Source: an uncultured Bacteroidales bacterium (lineage in GTDB: Bacteria; Bacteroidota; Bacteroidia; Bacteroidales; F082). From it: a stretch of 18,545 nt of DNA. The notes under the pieces were generated by a model. The model had not been told where the DNA came from, ran no database searches, and saw only the letters and a program-made list of their open reading frames with translations. Location of the stretch: the NCBI GenBank assembly GCA_937877465.1, contig CALFIT010000037.1:1-18545 (forward strand). The letters are read 5' to 3'. The position numbers were made by a program, and so were the translations under genes. Below, in pieces: positions 14,529-18,545 of this stretch. Numbering within the stretch: the first letter of the stretch is position 1; each line of letters opens with the position of its first letter.

Positions 14529-14577
14529 TCAATAGCCCAAATAAGGTTTTGTGGGTTTTGTGAGAGAAAGAATTGAT

Positions 14578-15138
14578 ATGAAAAACGTTACCTATACGAA
14601 AACCGGCGACCAAGGCCAGACCTCGCTGATTGGTGGCTTGCGCGTCGCGAAATATGACGACCGTGTGGAGGCTTACGGCACCGTCGACGAGCTGAGCGCC
14701 TTCATCGGTGTGCTTCACGACCAGGAAGGCATTGCCGACGGGTTGAAGACCGTCTTAGACGCCATCCAAAACAAGCTGTTCACCATCGAGTCGCATTTTG
14801 CCTTGGACGAGAACTCCGACGTGAAGAAGATGATCCCCGTCCTGACCTCCGACGACGTGGCTTTTTTGGAGCGCAAAATCGACATGATGAACGCGCAGTT
14901 GCCCGAGCTGAGATCCTTCGTCATCCCGGGAGGCAACCTGAAGGCTTCTTATGCCCATGTGTGCCGCACGGTGTGCCGTCGTGCCGAGCGCCAAGGCTGG
15001 CGATTGGCGGCGCAACATCCCATCGATACGCTCGATTTGCAGTACCTCAACCGCCTGTCGGACTATTTCTTCGTTTTGGCTCGTTTTTTCGGCTTTTTAG
15101 ACAAAACCGATGAAAACGATTGGAAGTCAAACGGATAA
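14578..15138 (+). CDS. PduO-type ATP:cob(I)alamin adenosyltransferase
   Basis: A cytoplasmic enzyme of 186 residues that transfers the adenosyl group of ATP to cob(I)alamin, making adenosylcobalamin. The start ATG 14578 gives MKNVTYTKTGDQGQTSLIGG, the N-terminal ATP-binding signature; the longer frame from 14551 adds nine residues that are not family-like. Other conserved blocks are RVEAYGTVDELSAFIG (29-44), RSFVIPGGNLKASYAHVCRT (112-131) and CRRAER (133-138), containing the arginines and aspartate expected of the PduO/EutT-like trimer. The length is normal. It is separated by 146 bp from the methyltransferase-like gene and has a structured leader. No cobalamin-dependent enzyme is in view, so its client (for example methylmalonyl-CoA mutase) must lie elsewhere. 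Confidence 0.93.
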   Translation: MKNVTYTKTGDQGQTSLIGGLRVAKYDDRVEAYGTVDELSAFIGVLHDQEGIADGLKTVLDAIQNKLFTIESHFALDENSDVKKMIPVLTSDDVAFLERKIDMMNAQLPELRSFVIPGGNLKASYAHVCRTVCRRAERQGWRLAAQHPIDTLDLQYLNRLSDYFFVLARFFGFLDKTDENDWKSNG

Positions 15139-15166
15139 AAAATCCATAATTTAGTTGAAAAACCCC

Positions 15167-15196
15167 TTGTCAGTTCCAAAAATACTTGTACTTTTG
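15167..15196 (+). promoter_or_regulatory. Bacteroidetes-type promoter for the DUF2795 gene
   Basis: The -7 box TACTTTTG is at 15189-15196, with a TTG (in CTTGT) at 15167-15169 spaced 19 bp upstream, close to the TTTG/19-21/TAnnTTTG arrangement. It lies about 40 bp before the ATG at 15236, which also argues against the longer reading frame starting at 15155. This is the best-formed promoter in the window. Confidence 0.65.
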
Positions 15197-15235
15197 CGCG
15201 CTCAAAAAACAGGTAACACACAAAAATTATATACA

Positions 15236-15457
15236 ATGTATTGGACACTTGAATTAGCATCAAAATTGGAAGACGCTCCGTGGCCTGCCACCCGTGACGA
15301 GTTGCTCGACTGGGCCTTGCGTACCGGAGCGCAGGAAGAAATCATAGAGAACCTTCAGGAGATGGAGGACGAGGGCGAAATCTACGAGCGCATCGAAGAC
15401 CTCTGGCCCGACTATCCCACGAAGGACGACTTTTTCTTCCACGAAGACGAATACTAA
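15236..15457 (+). CDS. DUF2795 domain-containing small acidic protein
   Basis: 73 residues, strongly acidic. The start at ATG 15236 (MYWTLELASKLEDAPWPATR) is supported by the promoter at 15167-15196 and by family resemblance: the block up to DELLDWALRTGAQEEIIENL is the DUF2795 helical core. The C-terminal tail (LWPDYPTKDDFFFHEDEY) is typical of the Bacteroidetes version. Function is unknown; the small helical fold suggests a protein- or nucleic acid-binding adaptor. It is monocistronic: own promoter upstream and a strong terminator 27 bp downstream, which suggests abundant expression. Confidence 0.85.
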   Translation: MYWTLELASKLEDAPWPATRDELLDWALRTGAQEEIIENLQEMEDEGEIYERIEDLWPDYPTKDDFFFHEDEY

Positions 15458-15484
15458 ACTATGAGCTGAATGATTATCAGTTAG

Positions 15485-15520
15485 AAAAAAGATTCTCAGC
15501 ACGGACTGAGAATCTTTTTT
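15485..15520. terminator. Strong bidirectional rho-independent terminator
   Basis: A perfect 15-bp stem: AAAAAAGATTCTCAG (15485-15499) pairs with CTGAGAATCTTTTTT (15506-15520) around the 6-nt loop CACGGA. The A-run on the left and T-run on the right make it work in either direction. It closes the DUF2795 transcript. Confidence 0.93.
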
Positions 15521-15604
15521 GCTTATGTGCAAAATTACCACATCCCTGAATACCTTACATTGGTTTGTGGGGTGTTTTATTGAAAAACAAGTTCTTTAAT
15601 TTCC

Positions 15605-15790
15605 ATGTTTTTGTCGATGTCCGCACCTTTTTCAACACGTCTTCACCTCGCCCTTCACCTCACCCTCGGCAAAGGCGACCACAGCCGCTTTTGGACCGAG
15701 ATCCGCGCCAACCGCTATGCCAAACGTTATTTCTCGAAACACTATGCCATCGCCTGGAATGAGACGAATTACCCCACTTTGTTGAGCTGA
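15605..15790 (+). CDS. Short coding-like frame, unrecognised; small gene or gene remnant
   Basis: A 61-codon frame from ATG 15605 (a second ATG at 15617) to TGA 15788-15790. From about 15655 the codons (GGC, GAC, CGC, ATC, GCC, TTC) match the surrounding genes, and the product LGKGDHSRFWTEIRANRYAK, then RYFSKHYAIAWNETNYPT, looks like real protein. The first 20 codons do not, and contain a 12-bp tandem duplication (CTTCACCTCGCC/CTTCACCTCACC, from about 15644). I recognise no family. It may be a small basic protein or the 3' end of a larger gene whose start was lost. No promoter is seen; the antisense frame in the same place has unlike codon use and is rejected. Confidence 0.35.
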   Translation: MFLSMSAPFSTRLHLALHLTLGKGDHSRFWTEIRANRYAKRYFSKHYAIAWNETNYPTLLS

Positions 15791-15811
15791 AGCGTTTTTT
15801 TCATATTTTTG
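15778..15811 (+). promoter_or_regulatory. Promoter for hypB
   Basis: The -7 box TATTTTTG lies at 15804-15811, followed by GC. TTTG at 15778-15781 (22 bp between) is a slightly long-spaced -33 candidate that overlaps the end of the preceding coding-like frame. The ATG of hypB is 48 bp downstream of the box, which excludes the longer frame opening at 15809. Confidence 0.55.
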
Positions 15812-15859
15812 CAGCATAATTATACTTTACGCAGTCGTAGTGCGATAATCATACCAATC

Positions 15860-16534
15860 ATGGACGAAATAAAAATTATTGAAATCAAGAAGAGCGTCTT
15901 TGAGGATAACGACAAAGATGCAGAAAAGCTTCGTAAAGAACTGAAAGACAAAGGCGTGTTTCTGCTCAACCTTATGTCGGCACCAGGGAGTGGGAAGACG
16001 ACAACGCTCATCCAAACGCTCAACCGCATCAAGGACAAGGTGCGGGTGGCCGTGATGGAAGCCGACATCGACAGCGATGTGGATGCCGTCAAGATCAAGG
16101 AGGCCACAGGCGTGCCTTCCATCCAACTCCATACCGGTGGGATGTGTCATCTCGACGCTGAGATGACGCGTCAAGGACTCGATAACGTGGCGTTGAAAGA
16201 CGTGGATCTGGTCGTTCTCGAGAACGTGGGCAATCTGGTTTGCCCCGCCGAGTTCGACACGGGCGCCGTGCGCAATGCGATGATCCTCTCGGTGCCTGAA
16301 GGCGACGACAAACCGCTCAAATATCCGCTCATGTTCACGGTGTGCGACCTCGTCATCATCAACAAAACCGACGTGATGCCGTATTTCGATTTCGACCTTG
16401 AGCGCTGCAAATCATACATCCACCAGCGTAACCCCAAAGCCCAGGTCATCCCCATCTGCGCCAAGACAGGCGAGGGCGTGGATGCTTTCGCCCAATGGCT
16501 CTTGACAGAGGTCCAAGCCTGGAAAAACAACTGA
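15860..16534 (+). CDS. hypB: HypB, hydrogenase nickel incorporation GTPase
   Basis: A 224-residue GTPase that, with HypA, delivers nickel to the active site of [NiFe] hydrogenases. The start is ATG 15860 (MDEIKIIEIKKSVF). The P-loop APGSGKTT is at 41-48; MEADIDSDVDAVKI (66-79) follows; Cys96-His97 in HTGGMCHLDAEM and Cys128 in ENVGNLVCPAEFDTG are the G-domain metal site; NKTD (168-171) and CAKTGEG (200-206) give guanine specificity. It lacks both the N-terminal CCxGCN nickel motif and a His-rich storage tract, so it is the compact HypB form. No other hyp gene or hydrogenase subunit lies within the window. The downstream neighbour, 65 bp away, is an Fe-S/FAD oxidoreductase probably in the same transcript. 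The stop codon lies within the first unit of a tandem repeat. Confidence 0.95.
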   Translation: MDEIKIIEIKKSVFEDNDKDAEKLRKELKDKGVFLLNLMSAPGSGKTTTLIQTLNRIKDKVRVAVMEADIDSDVDAVKIKEATGVPSIQLHTGGMCHLDAEMTRQGLDNVALKDVDLVVLENVGNLVCPAEFDTGAVRNAMILSVPEGDDKPLKYPLMFTVCDLVIINKTDVMPYFDFDLERCKSYIHQRNPKAQVIPICAKTGEGVDAFAQWLLTEVQAWKNN

Positions 16535-16591
16535 CAACTGAACAACTGACAACTGAACAACTGACAACTGAACAACTGACAACTCCAAACT
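16528..16591. repeat. 15-bp tandem array (CAACTGACAACTGAA) between hypB and the oxidoreductase gene
   Basis: Three full units (16528-16542, 16543-16557, 16558-16572) and an eight-base partial unit, then AACTCCAAACTA. The first unit includes the last hypB codons and its stop. The closing CAACTCCAAACTA (16579-16591) is the same 13-mer that ends the array at 6403-6415. No TAnnTTTG box follows, so here the array is intra-operonic. Confidence 0.9.
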
Positions 16592-16599
16592 AAAATATC

Positions 16600-18545
16600 A
16601 TGCCCGAAATGTCAACCAAATTTGTCCCCAAACACAAGGGCGACAAAAACCCCAATCCGAAACTCATCAAATTCGTCAGTAAGGTCACCGATCGCATCCC
16701 TGGTAAGCTGCACATGACCACTGACGGACCCGAATACTGGGGTTTGGCGTGTATCTTTGAGGACGAGATGGACGCCACCACACGCGAGGCTTCGCTCGAC
16801 CTCTTGCTCGACATGCTTCCCAAACGGGGACTGAAGGTCCGCGAGCATCGCACCTATCAGCTGCTGCACGAATGGAATGCCACGAAACACTATACTCCAG
16901 ACGACGCCTCGTTTGACGAGTTGCTCGACAAACTGTCCTATTTCGGCATGTTGGAGTATGACTACGGCGACAAATATACCGATGAAGGTCCTATTGCAGG
17001 CACTACCTACAACCGCGAAGACCGCGTTTATTGGGTGCCGATGTTCGTCCCAGGTTCAGCCGAATACACCAACATGAACACCGACCTGATGGACCGCCAT
17101 CCCGAGTTGGCGATGTTCTTCGAGCGTATGACCTTCCTGCCGCTGGAGAAAATCACGCCCAGCATTCCCATGGGTGGTGCAGGCATCGGTATGCATGTCA
17201 TCCCCGTCGAGAAAGCCATCTCCATGGAGAACCAAAGTGTTGATATCGAACATATTTCCTATTGGCTCAAACGCTATGAGGGCCACCTTGGCGTGGGCAT
17301 CTGCTCATGCCGCTATGGCCGTAAGAAACTTGACGAGGGCTGCGCCGACGATTACCGCGACTGGTGCATTGGCGTGGGCGACATGGCCGATTATCTTGCC
17401 GAAACAGGACGCGGTCACTACATCACCTACGAAGAGGCCATGAACATCCTGAAGATCGCTGAAGACAACGGTTTCGTCCATCAAGTGACCAATATTGACG
17501 GTGAAGGCAAGATTTTTGCTATATGTAATTGTAACGTGAAGATTTGCAACGCGTTGCGAACTTCGCAATTGTTCAACACACCTAACCTTTCGCGAAGTGC
17601 CTATGTGGCAAAGGTGGATCCGAAGAGTTGTGTGGCTTGCGGCCGTTGCGTGGAATATTGCCCTGCTGGTGCCGTCAGGTTGGGGCAAAAGCTCTGCACC
17701 AAACATGGCGAGCAGACCTACCCAAAACAGGAGCTTCCCGATGCCAAGAAATGGGGACCCCACAAATGGACCGAAGACTACCGCGACAAGAACCGCATCA
17801 ACTGCTATCCGACGGGAACGGCTCCATGCAAGACGGCTTGCCCGGCCCACATCGCGGTGCAAGGTTATCTGAAGAAGGCCGCAGACGGAAAATACAAGGA
17901 GGCCTTGGAGCTCATCAAGCGCGAGAACCCCTTCCCGGCGGTCTGTGGTCGCGTGTGCAACCGTCGTTGCGAAGACGCTTGCACCCGTGGCACGATTGAT
18001 CAACCCATCGCCATTGACGCCGTGAAGAAGTTTATCGCGGAGCAAGACTTGAATGCCGACACGCGTTTCGTGCCCGAGATTAATATCGCATCGAGCGTCC
18101 AAAAACACTGGGACGAGAAGGTGGCCATCATTGGTGGCGGTCCCGCTGGACTGAGTTGCGCCTATTACCTTGCGACGATGGGGTATTATCCCACCGTGTT
18201 CGAAAAGAGCGAAACGCCTGGTGGCATGCTCCATTATGGCATCCCGTCCTATAAACTGGATAAGGAAGTCATCAAGGCCGAAATCGACATCATGCGCGAG
18301 ATTGGCGTGGAGATCAAGACAGGCGTCGAAGTGGGCAAGGACATCACCATCCAACAGTTGCGTGAGCAAGGCTATAAAGCCTTCTATGTGGCCATCGGCT
18401 GCCAAGGCGGCAAACTGCCTGGCATCCATGGCGAGAAACTGCAAGGTGCCACCACCGCTATCGACTTCCTGCACGAAGCCAACTGCGGCAAGGTCAAGGT
18501 TGAAGGCAAGGTGGTTGTGGTGGGTGGCGGCAACGTCGCCATCGA
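16600..18545 (+). CDS. Fused Fe-S / GltD-like FAD oxidoreductase, 5' part (648 codons)
   Basis: An open frame from ATG 16600 to the window edge. Domain order by residue: 1-220, mostly uncharacterised helical region; 230-320, a Cys-rich iron-sulfur module (Cys235, 237, 248, 256, then Cys309, 311, 316; the ICSCRYG...CADDYRDWC pattern); 340-360, a ferredoxin 4Fe-4S site CVACGRCVEYCPAG (Cys344, 347, 350, 354); 405-480, the GltD/DPYD-type Fe-S domain (CKTACPAHIAVQGYL; CGRVCNRRCEDAC); 505-560, the FAD Rossmann GGGPAG (512-517) with GGMLHYGIPSYKLDKE; and VVVVGGGNVAI near the end, the start of the NAD(P) Rossmann. It should move electrons between NAD(P)H, FAD and Fe-S clusters in the cytoplasm. It lies behind hypB and may partner a hydrogenase or NADH:ferredoxin system beyond the right edge (inference). 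Confidence 0.9.
   Translation, partial: MPEMSTKFVPKHKGDKNPNPKLIKFVSKVTDRIPGKLHMTTDGPEYWGLACIFEDEMDATTREASLDLLLDMLPKRGLKVREHRTYQLLHEWNATKHYTPDDASFDELLDKLSYFGMLEYDYGDKYTDEGPIAGTTYNREDRVYWVPMFVPGSAEYTNMNTDLMDRHPELAMFFERMTFLPLEKITPSIPMGGAGIGMHVIPVEKAISMENQSVDIEHISYWLKRYEGHLGVGICSCRYGRKKLDEGCADDYRDWCIGVGDMADYLAETGRGHYITYEEAMNILKIAEDNGFVHQVTNIDGEGKIFAICNCNVKICNALRTSQLFNTPNLSRSAYVAKVDPKSCVACGRCVEYCPAGAVRLGQKLCTKHGEQTYPKQELPDAKKWGPHKWTEDYRDKNRINCYPTGTAPCKTACPAHIAVQGYLKKAADGKYKEALELIKRENPFPAVCGRVCNRRCEDACTRGTIDQPIAIDAVKKFIAEQDLNADTRFVPEINIASSVQKHWDEKVAIIGGGPAGLSCAYYLATMGYYPTVFEKSETPGGMLHYGIPSYKLDKEVIKAEIDIMREIGVEIKTGVEVGKDITIQQLREQGYKAFYVAIGCQGGKLPGIHGEKLQGATTAIDFLHEANCGKVKVEGKVVVVGGGNVAI

Noticed and set aside
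14432..14577. Cobalamin riboswitch upstream of the adenosyltransferase
   Set aside because: The conserved GCCACTG core and B12-box pattern are not found on the plus strand here.
15632..15817. Minus-strand frame of 61 codons opposite the orphan stretch
   Set aside because: Its codon use is unlike local genes, whereas the plus frame fits; it also runs through the hypB promoter.
16528..16591. CRISPR array
   Set aside because: The units are 15 bp, directly adjacent and have no spacers.
17305..18474. 389-codon minus-strand frame opposite the oxidoreductase
   Set aside because: The plus strand carries ferredoxin, FAD and NAD(P) motifs in one unbroken frame.

Overview
The window looks like chromosomal DNA of a GC-rich member of the Bacteroidales, probably an uncultured gut- or rumen-type lineage outside the genus Bacteroides. 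Three things point there. Promoters carry the Bacteroidetes -7 box TAnnTTTG, several of them close upstream of start codons. Three secreted proteins end in type IX secretion (T9SS) type A sorting domains. Most other genes belong to families common in this order. Species cannot be named from the sequence. I see no tRNA, rRNA, phage, complete insertion sequence or CRISPR array.

Layout. 1-463 (-) is the 5' part of a bile acid:Na+ symporter-like transporter that runs off the left edge. 513-3914 (-) is a large gingipain-like C25 cysteine protease with five InlB-like repeats and a T9SS tail. 3915-4432 is an AT-richer intergenic stretch with three promoter-like boxes, a hairpin, and what I read as the scar of an AbiEii-type nucleotidyltransferase toxin gene. 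alkD-like DNA repair (4433-5161, +) meets a CotH-like lipoprotein gene (5146-6345, -) tail to tail with a 16-bp overlap. Divergent from the CotH gene is a streptopain-like C10 protease with a T9SS tail (6449-8992). Then come an Mrp/ApbC Fe-S carrier ATPase, a NifU C-terminal-type scaffold, a third T9SS-secreted protein, an unrecognised exported protein, a degenerate methyltransferase-like protein, a PduO-type cobalamin adenosyltransferase and a DUF2795 protein. A strong bidirectional terminator (15485-15520) closes that run. After a short orphan coding-like stretch, hypB and a large Fe-S/FAD oxidoreductase (cut by the right edge) form the last unit.

How the genes fit together. Three genes supply T9SS cargo: two unrelated cysteine proteases and a choice-of-anchor J protein, a set suited to extracellular protein or peptide use. 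mrp and nifU-CTD form a small Fe-S assembly pair. HypB plus the fused Fe-S/GltD-like oxidoreductase suggests hydrogenase-linked electron transfer continuing beyond the right edge.

The most unusual non-coding features are: (i) 7-bp tandem arrays placed at the same distance upstream of the -7 box of two unrelated genes, with a related 15-bp array between hypB and its neighbour; (ii) an 80-bp palindromic repeat of a type dispersed in many bacterial genomes; (iii) a long hairpin abutting a -7 box; and (iv) the decayed toxin remnant. No complete new defence or mobile system is visible.
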